From Escherichia sp. E4742 (GTDB lineage: Bacteria > Pseudomonadota > Gammaproteobacteria > Enterobacterales > Enterobacteriaceae): a stretch of 64,000 bases of DNA. The stretch lies in assembly GCF_005843885.1 (NCBI RefSeq), contig NZ_CP040443.1:2790001-2854000 (forward strand). Reading direction: 5' to 3'. Below are positions 39,245 through 48,433 of this stretch, one piece after another. The first letter of the stretch is position 1; the number at the start of each line of letters is the position of its first letter. The translations under genes were made by a program, and so were the position numbers. The notes beneath the pieces were generated by a model, which was not told the origin of the DNA, ran no database searches, and was given only the letters and a program-made list of their open reading frames with translations.

Positions 39245-40243
39245 TTACGCGTCCGGGAACTCACGGATAAAGCGTTCGACATCTTCAACCATATGGTCGT
39301 TGCCGACGAAGAACGAACGGCGCTGGTGCAGGGTTTCCGGGATGATATCCAGAATACGCTCTTTGCCATCGCTCGCTTTACCGCCCGCTTGTTCCGCCAG
39401 GAATGCCATCGGGTTGCACTCATACAGCAAACGCAGTTTACCGTCCGGGTGGCTGGCAGTGCTTGGGTAGAGATAAATGCCGCCTTTCAGCAGATTACGG
39501 TGGAAATCCGCGACCAGCGAGCCGATATAACGTGAGGTATACGGACGGTTGGTAGATTTATCTTCTTCTTGGCAGAATTTAATGTACTTCTTCACCCCGT
39601 TCGGAAACTTAATGTAGTTCCCTTCGTTGATAGAGTAGGTTTTTCCTTTCTCCGGGAAGCGCATCCGTTCCTGGCACAGGCAGAAAACGCCGAGCGAAGG
39701 ATCGTAAGTAAAGGCGTGAACACCGCATCCGGTGGTGTAAACCAGCATGGTAGAGGAGCCGTATACCACGTAACCAGCAGCAACCTGTTTGTTACCAGGC
39801 TGGAGGAAATCTTCTTCCGTTACCGGCGTGCCGACCGGTGTAACGCGGCGGTAAATGGAGAAAATGGTACCGACAGAGACGTTAACATCGATGTTGGACG
39901 AGCCATCCAGCGGATCCATCAGCACAACGTATTTTGCGTGTTCACAGCCTTCAAAAACGACAATCTCATCTTCTTCTTCGGATGCAATGCCCGCAACAAT
40001 ATCGCGTGCTTTCAGTGCGGCTTTCAGTTTTTCATTAGCGAACAAGTCGAGTTTTTGTTGAACCTCGCCCTGCACGTTCTCAGCACCGCTGGCACCCAGG
40101 ATATCAACCAGTCCTGCTTTGTTGATATCGCGATGGATAATCTTGGCGCCCAGTTTTATTGCCGATAGCAAAGCAGTGAGCTCACCGGTAGCATGAGAAA
40201 ACTCGTGCTGCTTTTCGACAATAAATTCACCTAACGTTTTCAT
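39245..40243 (-). CDS. fbp: Fructose-1,6-bisphosphatase class 1
   Basis: 332 residues from the ATG at 40243 (K-12 start). Metal motif [10 protein letters not shown] (~110-119) and SEEEDE (~88-93); C-terminal KGGIYLYP and [13 protein letters not shown]. Gluconeogenic conversion of fructose-1,6-bisphosphate to fructose-6-phosphate, inhibited by AMP. Confidence 0.98.
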
Positions 40244-40418
40244 AAAACTTTCCCTGCAATGTTTATGGAGTAAAGCGACCGCAATAATCTTAACAAATAA
40301 TCTCAATGTTGCGCTCAGGTGAATCGCGCCAGCAAATTACGGATTATCCTGAAATGCGTTTCTCTGTTGCCCGACATATGCGTAAAATGAACGGTAGATT
40401 AAAAAAGGATAGTGACGT

Positions 40419-41798
40419 ATGCGCATTCATATATTAGGAATTTGTGGCACGTTTATGGGCGGTCTGGCGATTCTGGCGCGTCAGTTGGGCCATGAAGTAA
40501 CGGGTTCGGACGCCAATGTGTATCCGCCGATGAGCACCTTACTTGAGAAGCAAGGCATTGAACTGATTCAGGGTTATGATGCCAGCCAGCTCGATCCTCA
40601 GCCGGATCTGGTGATTATTGGCAACGCCATGACCCGTGGAAATCCGTGTGTGGAAGCGGTACTGGAAAAAAACATTCCATATATGTCAGGTCCGCAGTGG
40701 TTGCACGATTTTGTGCTGCGCGACCGCTGGGTGCTGGCCGTTGCCGGTACACACGGTAAAACCACCACGGCGGGAATGGCGACCTGGATTCTGGAACAGT
40801 GCGGCTATAAACCAGGTTTTGTTATCGGTGGAGTGCCGGGGAACTTTGACGTTTCTGCACGCCTGGGCGAAAGCGACTTCTTTGTTATCGAAGCAGACGA
40901 GTATGACTGCGCCTTCTTCGACAAACGCTCTAAGTTTGTTCATTACTGCCCGCGAACGCTGATCCTCAACAACCTTGAGTTCGACCACGCCGATATCTTC
41001 GACGACCTGAAAGCGATTCAGAAACAATTCCACCATCTGGTGCGTATTGTTCCTGGTCAGGGGCGTATTATCTGGCCGGAAAACGACATCAACCTGAAAC
41101 AAACCCTGGCGATGGGCTGCTGGAGTGAACAGGAGCTGGTGGGCGAGCAAGGTCACTGGCAGGCGAAAAAGCTGACCACTGACGCTTCCGAATGGGAAGT
41201 CTTGCTGGATGGCGAAAAAGTGGGCGAAGTGAAATGGTCGCTGGTGGGTGAACATAACATGCACAATGGTTTGATGGCGATTGCTGCGGCCCGTCATGTT
41301 GGCATCGCACCGGCTGATGCTGCTAACGCGCTGGGATTGTTTATCAATGCCCGTCGCCGCCTGGAACTGCGTGGCGAAGCTAACGGCGTGACGGTGTATG
41401 ACGATTTTGCCCATCACCCAACGGCAATTCTGGCAACGCTGGCGGCGCTGCGCGGCAAAGTTGGCGGTACGGCGCGTATTATTGCCGTGCTTGAGCCGCG
41501 TTCCAACACCATGAAGATGGGAGTCTGCAAAGATGATTTGGCACCGTCACTAGGTCGTGCCGATGAAGTCTTCCTGCTGCAACCGTCACATATTCCGTGG
41601 CAGGTAGCAGAAGTGGCAGAAGCATGTATTCAGCCTGCGCACTGGAGTGGAGATGTTGATGCGCTGGCCGAAATGGTGGTGAAAACCGCTCAGCCTGGCG
41701 ACCATATTCTGGTGATGAGCAACGGCGGTTTTGGTGGGATCCATCAGAAACTGCTGGATGGTCTGGCGAAGAAAGCGGAAGCTGCGCAGCAATCCTGA
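40419..41798 (+). CDS. mpl: UDP-N-acetylmuramate:L-alanyl-gamma-D-glutamyl-meso-diaminopimelate ligase
   Basis: 459 residues, Mur ligase family. ATP loop GTHGKTTTAGM near 111-121; DDFAHHPTAI is the Mur ligase C-domain signature. It reattaches recycled murein tripeptide to UDP-MurNAc. Divergent from fbp. Confidence 0.97.
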   Translation: MRIHILGICGTFMGGLAILARQLGHEVTGSDANVYPPMSTLLEKQGIELIQGYDASQLDPQPDLVIIGNAMTRGNPCVEAVLEKNIPYMSGPQWLHDFVLRDRWVLAVAGTHGKTTTAGMATWILEQCGYKPGFVIGGVPGNFDVSARLGESDFFVIEADEYDCAFFDKRSKFVHYCPRTLILNNLEFDHADIFDDLKAIQKQFHHLVRIVPGQGRIIWPENDINLKQTLAMGCWSEQELVGEQGHWQAKKLTTDASEWEVLLDGEKVGEVKWSLVGEHNMHNGLMAIAAARHVGIAPADAANALGLFINARRRLELRGEANGVTVYDDFAHHPTAILATLAALRGKVGGTARIIAVLEPRSNTMKMGVCKDDLAPSLGRADEVFLLQPSHIPWQVAEVAEACIQPAHWSGDVDALAEMVVKTAQPGDHILVMSNGGFGGIHQKLLDGLAKKAEAAQQS

Positions 41799-41811
41799 GA
41801 CGTTTTATAAG

Positions 41812-41946
41812 GCCTACAGGGGCAACGTGCTTTTGTAGGCCGGATAAGGCGTTCACGCCGCATCCGGCATTTGAGCATAGCGCCTGATGCGACGCTTGAC
41901 GCGTCTTATCAGGCCTACAGATCTGGCGGTGCACTGCATCCGGCAA
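41812..41946. repeat. REP/BIME element between mpl and yjgA
   Basis: A single BIME with GTAGGCCGGATAAGGCG..CGCCGCATCCGGC and CCTGATGCGACGC..GCGTCTTATCAGGCCTAC, lying between convergent genes, partly followed by another CATCCGGC. Confidence 0.92.
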
Positions 41947-41971
41947 ACCATACTCACATCAACAACGAAAA

Positions 41972-42523
41972 TTACCCTTCGTTCTCTGCCAGCTCGCGCA
42001 GATACTGGAAAATCTGGCGTGCGGATTTCGGCGGCTTATTCCCTTCTTTCTCTTTCTTCGCGTTGCGGATCAGAGTACGCAGTTGCTGACGATCGGCATC
42101 TGGCCACAGATTCAATACTTCAGCGATAGCATCATCCCCTTGATCGATCAGACGATCGCGCAGGTTTTCCAGTTTATGGAACAACACCACCTGCTGGTTG
42201 TGGCGGTTTTTCAGCTTATCCAGCGCCTGACGGATAGGCTCTACATCGCGTTGGCGCAGCATCTTACCAATGAGCTGCAACTGGCGGCGGCGACCTTCCA
42301 TCTTAATACGCTGGGCTAACTCAATAGCCGCACGCAGATCCGCATCTAACGGGATCTTATCCAGCGCGTTTTTCCCCAGATCAACAATTTCTGCGCCCAG
42401 GCGTTTTAGCTCCTCGGCGTCACGTTTAATTTCACTTTTACTGACCCAGATAATTTCATCGTCTTCGTCTTCGATGTCATCACCGGGAACGTCGTCGAGC
42501 CAGTCTTCGGGCTGCTTAGTCAT
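41972..42523 (-). CDS. yjgA: Dual-action ribosomal maturation protein DarP
   Basis: 183 residues (also called darP). All-helical, with acidic N-terminus ([26 protein letters not shown]) and long charged helices. Binds late 50S assembly intermediates and helps their maturation. Divergent from pmbA. Confidence 0.96.
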
Positions 42524-42616
42524 GTCAGGCTCCTTAAAAAAAGAGGCTAATGTTACCAGTTAAGATGCGCACTGAAAAACGGTTCTCTGTTAGACTTCAG
42601 AGAAACTCTCTACATT

Positions 42617-43969
42617 ATGGCACTTGCAATGAAAGTAATCTCTCAAGTTGAAGCGCAGCGCAAGATTCTGGAAGAAGCAGTTTCGACTGCGCTGGAGTTG
42701 GCCTCAGGCAAATCGGACGGTGCGGAAGTTGCCGTCAGCAAGACCACCGGCATTAGCGTTAGCACGCGCTATGGTGAAGTGGAGAATGTCGAATTCAATA
42801 GCGATGGCGCGCTGGGGATCACCGTTTATCACCAGAACCGCAAAGGTAGCGCATCATCCACCGATTTAAGCCCGCAGGCCATTGCCCGCACCGTACAGGC
42901 GGCGCTGGATATTGCGCGTTACACTTCGCCAGATCCGTATGCAGGCGTGGCAGACAAAGAACTGCTGGCTTTCGACGCGCCGGATCTTGACCTGTTCCAC
43001 CCCGCAGAAGTTTCTCCGGACGAAGCCATTGAACTGGCGGCCCGTGCTGAACAGGCGGCATTACAGGCGGATAAACGCATTACCAATACCGAAGGTGGCA
43101 GCTTTAACAGCCACTACGGTGTCAAAGTTTTTGGCAACAGCCACGGCATGTTGCAGGGTTACTGCTCTACGCGTCATTCGCTCTCCAGCTGTGTAATTGC
43201 CGAAGAAAATGGCGATATGGAGCGTGATTACGCCTACACCATTGGTCGTGCGATGAGCGATCTGCAAACGCCAGAGTGGGTCGGGGCCGACTGCGCCCGC
43301 CGTACTTTATCGCGTCTGTCGCCGCGTAAACTCTCCACCATGAAAGCGCCGGTAATTTTTGCCAATGAAGTTGCCACGGGGCTGTTTGGTCATTTGGTTG
43401 GCGCGATTGCCGGTGGTGCGGTCTACCGTAAATCCACCTTCCTGCTCGACTCGCTGGGTAAACAAATTCTGCCAGACTGGCTGACCATTGAAGAGCATCC
43501 GCATCTGCTGAAAGGGCTGGCATCTACGCCATTCGACAGCGAAGGTGTTCGTACCGAACGTCGCGACATTATTAAAGATGGCATCCTGACTCAGTGGCTG
43601 CTGACCAGCTACTCGGCGCGCAAACTGGGGCTGAAAAGCACCGGACATGCGGGCGGTATTCACAACTGGCGCATTGCCGGACAAGGTCTAAGCTTCGAGC
43701 AGATGCTCAAAGAGATGGGCACTGGGCTGGTGGTGACGGAATTGATGGGCCAGGGCGTGAGTGCAATTACCGGTGATTATTCCCGTGGTGCGGCGGGCTT
43801 CTGGGTAGAAAACGGCGAAATTCAGTATCCGGTTAGCGAAATCACCATCGCAGGTAATTTAAAAGATATGTGGCGCAATATTGTCACCGTCGGTAACGAT
43901 ATTGAAACACGCAGTAATATACAGTGTGGTTCTGTGCTGTTGCCGGAGATGAAAATCGCCGGACAGTAA
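42617..43969 (+). CDS. pmbA: Metalloprotease TldE (PmbA)
   Basis: 450 residues, peptidase U62 family. TldE lacks the zinc motif itself and forms a heterodimer with TldD, which matures microcin B17 and degrades CcdA. Sequence and length match K-12 closely; ATG at 42617. Confidence 0.97.
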   Translation: MALAMKVISQVEAQRKILEEAVSTALELASGKSDGAEVAVSKTTGISVSTRYGEVENVEFNSDGALGITVYHQNRKGSASSTDLSPQAIARTVQAALDIARYTSPDPYAGVADKELLAFDAPDLDLFHPAEVSPDEAIELAARAEQAALQADKRITNTEGGSFNSHYGVKVFGNSHGMLQGYCSTRHSLSSCVIAEENGDMERDYAYTIGRAMSDLQTPEWVGADCARRTLSRLSPRKLSTMKAPVIFANEVATGLFGHLVGAIAGGAVYRKSTFLLDSLGKQILPDWLTIEEHPHLLKGLASTPFDSEGVRTERRDIIKDGILTQWLLTSYSARKLGLKSTGHAGGIHNWRIAGQGLSFEQMLKEMGTGLVVTELMGQGVSAITGDYSRGAAGFWVENGEIQYPVSEITIAGNLKDMWRNIVTVGNDIETRSNIQCGSVLLPEMKIAGQ

Positions 43970-44007
43970 AAAAACTGGCGCGACCTGCCGCGCTATAAAC
44001 TAAAAAA

Positions 44008-44133
44008 TTACACAAAATCATTCGCACTGCATCGAGACGGAAAGTGAATGAGGGCCGGGGAGCGTACTCGTAGTACGTGACTCGGGCGAATGAGCGTAGC
44101 CGTCGATGAGGCAGTGTGAAGGATGAAGTGTAA
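44008..44133. repeat. ERIC-like imperfect palindromic element (126 bp)
   Basis: Ends TTACAC and GTGTAA; arms CACTGCATCGAGACGG and CCGTCGATGAGGCAGTG pair imperfectly. The centre (GTGAATGAGGGCC GGGGAGCGTAC ... GTACGTGACTCGGGCGAATGA) follows the layout of the ERIC core (GTGAATCCCC…GGAGCTTAC…GTAAGTGACTGGGGTGAATGA), and the length is ERIC-like. It sits 20 bp upstream of cybC, inside its promoter/leader. I treat it as a diverged relative of ERIC. Confidence 0.7.
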
Positions 44134-44152
44134 ATAAAAAAGGAAGTGAGCA

Positions 44153-44539
44153 ATGCGTAAAAGCCTGTTAGCTATTCTTGCAGTCTCCTCGTTAGTATTC
44201 AGTTCGGTGTCGTTTGCCGCTGAGCTGGAAGACAATATGGAAACCCTCAACGACAATTTAAAAGTGGTCGAAAAAGCGGATAACGCGGCGCAAGTCAAAG
44301 ACGCGTTAACCAAAATGCGTGCCGCGGCGCTGGATGCGCAAAAAGCAACGCCGCCGAAGCTGGAAGGAAAATCGCCAGACAGCCCGGAAATGAAAGACTT
44401 CCGCCACGGTTTCGACATTCTGGTTGGCCAGATTGACGACGCGCTGAAGCTGGCTAATGAAGGTAAGGTAAAAGAAGCGCAGGCCGCTGCAGAGCAACTG
44501 AAAACGACCCGCAATTCATATCACAAGAAGTATCGTTAA
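44153..44539 (+). CDS. cybC: Soluble cytochrome b562, intact
   Basis: 128 residues: signal peptide 1-22 (MRKSLLAILAVSSL…SFA), then mature ADLEDN-like start (here AELEDN). The four-helix bundle keeps the heme ligands, the methionine in ELEDNMETL (mature position 7) and the histidine near the end in NSYHKKYR (mature 102). Periplasmic electron carrier. In MG1655 this gene is annotated as damaged, so an intact copy is worth noting. Confidence 0.94.
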   Translation: MRKSLLAILAVSSLVFSSVSFAAELEDNMETLNDNLKVVEKADNAAQVKDALTKMRAAALDAQKATPPKLEGKSPDSPEMKDFRHGFDILVGQIDDALKLANEGKVKEAQAAAEQLKTTRNSYHKKYR

Positions 44540-44545
44540 TTCCTC

Positions 44546-44573
44546 ATTGGGCGGTGAAATGTCGCCGCCCAAT
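44546..44573. terminator. Hairpin after cybC
   Basis: ATTGGGCGG / CCGCCCAAT stem, 6 bp after the cybC stop. No strong T tract, so it may be a processing or stabilising hairpin rather than a full terminator. Confidence 0.6.
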
Positions 44574-44673
44574 GCTCTCCTCTCCCTTCGTAAAATCACC
44601 GCCAAATCTCTCTTCACTACGGCATATTTCTGCGTGTCGCCGCCATTTTTGCGAGGCGTTTTCCAGAAATGAA

Positions 44674-44706
44674 TGTAATGCATATGTAATGCTATAATGC
44701 ATTACA
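44674..44706 (+). promoter_or_regulatory. Palindromic operator/promoter of the RelB-like gene
   Basis: TGTAATGCAT at 44674-44683 is the reverse complement of ATGCATTACA at 44697-44706, with a third partial copy (TGTAATGC) in between and TATAAT as probable -10. The arrangement resembles relB-type autoregulated operators. Confidence 0.65.
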
Positions 44707-44730
44707 CTTTTCATAATTACCGGAGGCATA

Positions 44731-44970
44731 ATGGCCACACTTAACGTCCGTCTGGATGACAAACTGAAAAATGAGGCTTATGCGGTGCTGGAAAAATTAA
44801 ATATCACGCCTACTGAAGCTGTACGGCTGCTGTTTCAGTACGTTGCGGAAAATGGGCGAATGCCGGTAAAAACGCTCACTGTCAGTGATAGTGAAGAAGC
44901 CTTGTTACGCACTGTCAGGGAACGACTGGCCAACCCACAAGAGGCCATTAAGGTCCGACTGGATGAGTGA
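44731..44970 (+). CDS. Orphan RelB/DinJ-family antitoxin
   Basis: 79 residues, the same length as E. coli RelB and similar throughout: LNVRLDDKLKNEAYAVLEKL, TPTEAVRLLFQYVAENGRMP and a C-terminus VRLDE against VTLDE in RelB. The N-terminal part is the ribbon-helix-helix DNA-binding domain, the tail the toxin-binding part. No toxin follows: the stop is immediately beside the stop of convergent nrdG, and an ATG overlapping the 3' end reads only three codons. SD GGAGG precedes the ATG. Confidence 0.88.
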   Translation: MATLNVRLDDKLKNEAYAVLEKLNITPTEAVRLLFQYVAENGRMPVKTLTVSDSEEALLRTVRERLANPQEAIKVRLDE

Positions 44971-45435
44971 CTAACGTAAATGGTGCACCACCTGGTTGCT
45001 GCTGCCGCGCCAGATCAGGGAAGGGTCTTTTAAATCCTGCATAAATTTGCCGTCGACCAGCACGTTAATCAAATCAACAACCTGCATTTGCGCAGCGTTG
45101 AGTTCGTCGAGTTTATACCCTGTCCACACCCAGATGTCTTTACCCAGGCATTCGGCACGGATGCGTTGTACCAGTTTCAGAATATCCGGCACGTTTTGCG
45201 GATGCAGCGGATCGCCGCCGGAGAGGGAAATGCCCTGACGTTTGATGCGAGTGTCGTTCAGATCGTTGATGATCTGGTCTTCCATTTCTTTGGTAAATGG
45301 CTGACCGGAATTTACCCGCCAGGTGCTTTTGTTATAGCAACCGGGGCATTCATGAACACACCCGGAGACAAACAGGGTGCAACGAGTGCCGGGGCCGTTG
45401 ACGATGTCGACAGGATAGTATTGATGGAAGTTCAT
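44971..45435 (-). CDS. nrdG: Anaerobic ribonucleotide reductase activating protein
   Basis: 154 residues, radical SAM enzyme with the CVHECPGC motif (CxxxCxxC, ~26-33) binding the [4Fe-4S] cluster. Generates the glycyl radical on NrdD. Downstream of nrdD on the same strand, separated from it by a REP array. Confidence 0.98.
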   Translation of the reverse strand: MNFHQYYPVDIVNGPGTRCTLFVSGCVHECPGCYNKSTWRVNSGQPFTKEMEDQIINDLNDTRIKRQGISLSGGDPLHPQNVPDILKLVQRIRAECLGKDIWVWTGYKLDELNAAQMQVVDLINVLVDGKFMQDLKDPSLIWRGSSNQVVHHLR

Positions 45436-45460
45436 ATTTCGCCTGGCTTATCAGTCCGCG

Positions 45461-45740
45461 TGTAGGCCGGATAAGGCGTTTACGCCACATCCGGCAATCA
45501 ATGCCTGATGCGACGCTGTCGAGTCTTATCAGGCCTACAGCCGTTGCTACAGTCTGGAATTTGTAGGTCGGATAAGGCGTTTACGCCGCATCCGGCAATC
45601 AATGCCTGATGCGACGCTGTCGCGTCTTATCAGGCCTACAGCCGTTGCTACAGTCTGGAATTTGTAGGCCGGATAAGGCGTTTACGCCGCATCCGGTAAT
45701 CAACGCCGGATGCGGCGCTTTCACATCACATCCGGCATTT
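45461..45740. repeat. REP/BIME array between nrdD and nrdG, ~2.7 units of 101 bp
   Basis: GTAGGCCGG/GTAGGTCGG starts at 45462, 45563 and 45664, a 101-bp period. Each unit carries the two REP orientations with a spacer TACAGCCGTTGCTACAGTC. It lies inside the nrdDG operon, and so is transcribed. Confidence 0.94.
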
Positions 45741-45759
45741 GCTTAACGCAGCGTAGAGA

Positions 45760-47898
45760 TCAACCGATCTGCCCATTTCCTAAATGTTTAACGCGGCGCT
45801 TAACTTCTTCCTGCTTGCCGGCGTTAAACGGACGCGCATCCGGACTACCTAAATATCCGCACACGCGGCGAGTTACCGACACACGGGAGGTGTCATGGTT
45901 ACCACATTTCGGACAAGTGAAGCCTTTGCTGGTGCACTCAAACTCGCCGGTAAAGCCACATTCGTAGCATTCATCGATCGGCGTGTTGGTGCCGTAATAC
46001 GGCACATGTTGATAGCTGTAATCCCAGACATCTTCCAGCGCCTTCAGGTTGTGCTGAATGTTTGGATACTCGCCGTAGCAAATGAAGCCGCCGTTCGCCA
46101 GCGGCGGGTAAGGCGCTTCAAAGTCGATCTTGTCGTACGGGTTCACCTTCTTCTCCACATCAAGGTGGAAACTGTTGGTGTAGTAACCTTTATCGGTCAC
46201 GCCCGGCACCACGCCAAACTCGGCGGTATCGAGACGGCAGAAGCGGTCGCACAGGTTCTCACTCGGCGTACTGTAGAGGCTGAAACCGTAGCCGGTTTCT
46301 TCTTTCCACTGATCCACCGCCTGACGCAGACGTTCAACAATCGCAATACCTTTCGCACGCAGCTGCTCGTTGTCGTAAACATGCTCGCCGCCGAACAGCG
46401 CGTTAATGGTTTCGTGGATACCGATGTAACCCAGCGAGATAGACGCTCGACCATTTTTGAAGATTTCAGACACGTCATCGTCTGCATTCAGACGTACGCC
46501 GCAGGCACCTTCCATATAGAGGATCGGCGCTACGCGCGCTTTCACGCCTTCCAGGCGGGCGATACGGGTCATCAGCGCCTTACGTGCCAGCACCAGACGT
46601 TCATCCAGCAGCTTCCAGAAGGTGGCTTCATCGCCTTTCGCTTCCAGAGCAATGCGCGGCAGGTTCAGACTGATCACGCCGAGGTTGTTACGACCATCGT
46701 GGATCTGCTCACCGTTTTCGTCTTCCCACACGCCGAGGAAGCTGCGGCAGCCCATCGGGGTTTTAAACGAACCGGTGACTTTCACTACCTGATCGTAGTT
46801 CAGGATATCCGGATACATGCGCTTGCTCGCGCACTCCAGCGCCAGTTGTTTGATGTCGTAGTTCGGATCGCCCACTTTATGGTTCAGGCCATCACGAATT
46901 GCGAACACCAGTTTCGGGAACACGGCGGTTTTACGGTTTTTACCCAGGCCCGCGATACGGTTACGCAGGATAGATTCCTGAATCAGGCGCGATTCCCAGC
47001 TGGTACCCAGACCAAAGCCAAAGGTCACAAACGGCGTCTGACCGTTGGCGGTGTGCAGGGTATTTACTTCATATTCCAGCGACTGGAATGCGTCGTAGCA
47101 CTCTTTGATGGTACGAGAGTTAGCGTAACCTTCGACGTCAGGAATGCTCCACTCTTCCGCAGTTTTACGGTGTTTGTTGTAGCTGGCGGTGACAAACGGC
47201 GCCAGAACTTCGTCGATACGGTTAATGGTGGTGCCACCATAAATATGGCTGGCGACCTGAGCAATAATTTGCGCAGTTACTGCGGTAGCTGTAGAGATCG
47301 ACTTCGGCGGTTCAATCTCGGCATTCCCCATCTTAAAGCCTTGCGTCAGCATGCCTTTCAGGTCGATCAACATGCAGTTGAACATTGGGAAGAACGGCGA
47401 GTAATCGAGATCGTGGTAGTGGATATCACCACGTTCATGTGCCTGCACCACGTCACGCGGCAGCAGGTGCTGACGTGCATAGTGTTTAGCAACAATCCCG
47501 GCCAGCAGGTCACGCTGGGTCGGAATGACTTTACTGTCTTTATTCGCGTTTTCATTGAGCAGCGAGGAATTAGTCTGCTCGACCAGACCACGGATCTCCT
47601 GGTTCAGACGACCGCGTTTTTCACGTTCAATGTCGCGATCGTGACGGTACTCAATATATGCACGGGCCAGTTGTTTGTACGGGCCAGACATCAGTTGGTT
47701 TTCAACAGCGGTCTGGATTTCGTTGATATCTACCTGGTTACGCCCCTGCATTTGCTCGCTGACGATAGCGGCAACAGTGGCACAATAATCTGCATCATCG
47801 ACTTCCGCTGCTTTAGCTGCACGCAGAATAGCTTCTTTGATGCGCTCTGATTTAAACGGCACTTTGCAGCCGTCTCGTTTCATCACATGCGGTGTCAT
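45760..47898 (-). CDS. nrdD: Anaerobic ribonucleoside-triphosphate reductase
   Basis: 712 residues. N-terminal ATP-cone (1-~95), catalytic barrel, a Cys4 zinc site (CYECG and CPKCG near 644-665) and the glycyl radical region RVCGYLGSPDARPF near 679-692. Makes dNTPs without oxygen. Promoter carries FNR and NrdR boxes. Confidence 0.98.
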   Translation of the reverse strand: MTPHVMKRDGCKVPFKSERIKEAILRAAKAAEVDDADYCATVAAIVSEQMQGRNQVDINEIQTAVENQLMSGPYKQLARAYIEYRHDRDIEREKRGRLNQEIRGLVEQTNSSLLNENANKDSKVIPTQRDLLAGIVAKHYARQHLLPRDVVQAHERGDIHYHDLDYSPFFPMFNCMLIDLKGMLTQGFKMGNAEIEPPKSISTATAVTAQIIAQVASHIYGGTTINRIDEVLAPFVTASYNKHRKTAEEWSIPDVEGYANSRTIKECYDAFQSLEYEVNTLHTANGQTPFVTFGFGLGTSWESRLIQESILRNRIAGLGKNRKTAVFPKLVFAIRDGLNHKVGDPNYDIKQLALECASKRMYPDILNYDQVVKVTGSFKTPMGCRSFLGVWEDENGEQIHDGRNNLGVISLNLPRIALEAKGDEATFWKLLDERLVLARKALMTRIARLEGVKARVAPILYMEGACGVRLNADDDVSEIFKNGRASISLGYIGIHETINALFGGEHVYDNEQLRAKGIAIVERLRQAVDQWKEETGYGFSLYSTPSENLCDRFCRLDTAEFGVVPGVTDKGYYTNSFHLDVEKKVNPYDKIDFEAPYPPLANGGFICYGEYPNIQHNLKALEDVWDYSYQHVPYYGTNTPIDECYECGFTGEFECTSKGFTCPKCGNHDTSRVSVTRRVCGYLGSPDARPFNAGKQEEVKRRVKHLGNGQIG

Positions 47899-48060
47899 GA
47901 TCGCTCCATATTTTTAAGAACAGGTTATCCACAGAAAGTTGGGAAGTGCGCCCCGGTTTATTCAGCTCTTGTTACGGGGATTTACTGCAATCCCAATTCG
48001 CTTTATCCACAATTGTGTCGGCTTCGTTGACGTGTATCTTGTTGCAAGTTTAGACGATGG

Positions 48061-48107
48061 ATACAACATATTGGGTTGAGATGCATTTTAAAGTCTATAT
48101 ATAGTGC
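48061..48107 (-). promoter_or_regulatory. Pair of NrdR boxes upstream of nrdD
   Basis: ATACAACATATTGGGT (48061-48076) and AGTCTATATATAGTGC (48092-48107) match the NrdR consensus, and their start positions are 31 bp apart, three helical turns, which is the hallmark spacing of NrdR sites. Confidence 0.8.
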
Positions 48108-48134
48108 TTTGCATTAAGGATGTTTGCGTTTTTT

Positions 48135-48148
48135 TTGATTTAGCTCAA
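48135..48148 (-). promoter_or_regulatory. FNR box upstream of nrdD
   Basis: TTGAT-TTAG-CTCAA has one mismatch from the FNR consensus TTGAT-N4-ATCAA. Anaerobic induction of nrdDG by FNR is known in E. coli. Confidence 0.75.
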
Positions 48149-48433
48149 AGTAAAAAGCAGAGAGTACGGATGGCGGGCGCTAGAGCGATGTGTAAATTTT
48201 TTGATGATTTTCTGGTTATAAAATCAACAAAAACAATATACTACCCGGTAAGTCCCCGGAAATACTCGCTTTAGCATGGTCTGGAGAAGGATTATCTCTG
48301 AAACCACCAGACAACCTCAAAAGACCGTAATGTCGTGGCACAGAGTTGTGGTTAGGTTTCTTCAAAGCTATACATCAGAAGCTGCCAGTAGTGTTCTGAA
48401 CACTCTTTGGATAAATCTGGTAGAAGGTAACTC

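Larger units (their letters stand above)
47899..48433. other. nrdD-treR interval: nrdD promoter region plus a scar where treC and treB are absent
   Basis: 535 bp. The nrdD-proximal half holds its promoter and regulatory boxes. The rest (about 48170-48433) has no recognisable gene; one 63-codon reading frame (48276-48467, plus strand) runs into the end of treR and looks like nothing I know. In K-12, treB (trehalose PTS permease) and treC (trehalose-6-phosphate hydrolase) lie between treR and nrdD; about 3 kb is missing here. Confidence 0.75.

Noticed and set aside
45895..47850. 651-codon open frame on the plus strand opposite nrdD
   Set aside because: Mirror of nrdD codon bias; its translation has no domain features and nrdD is certain.
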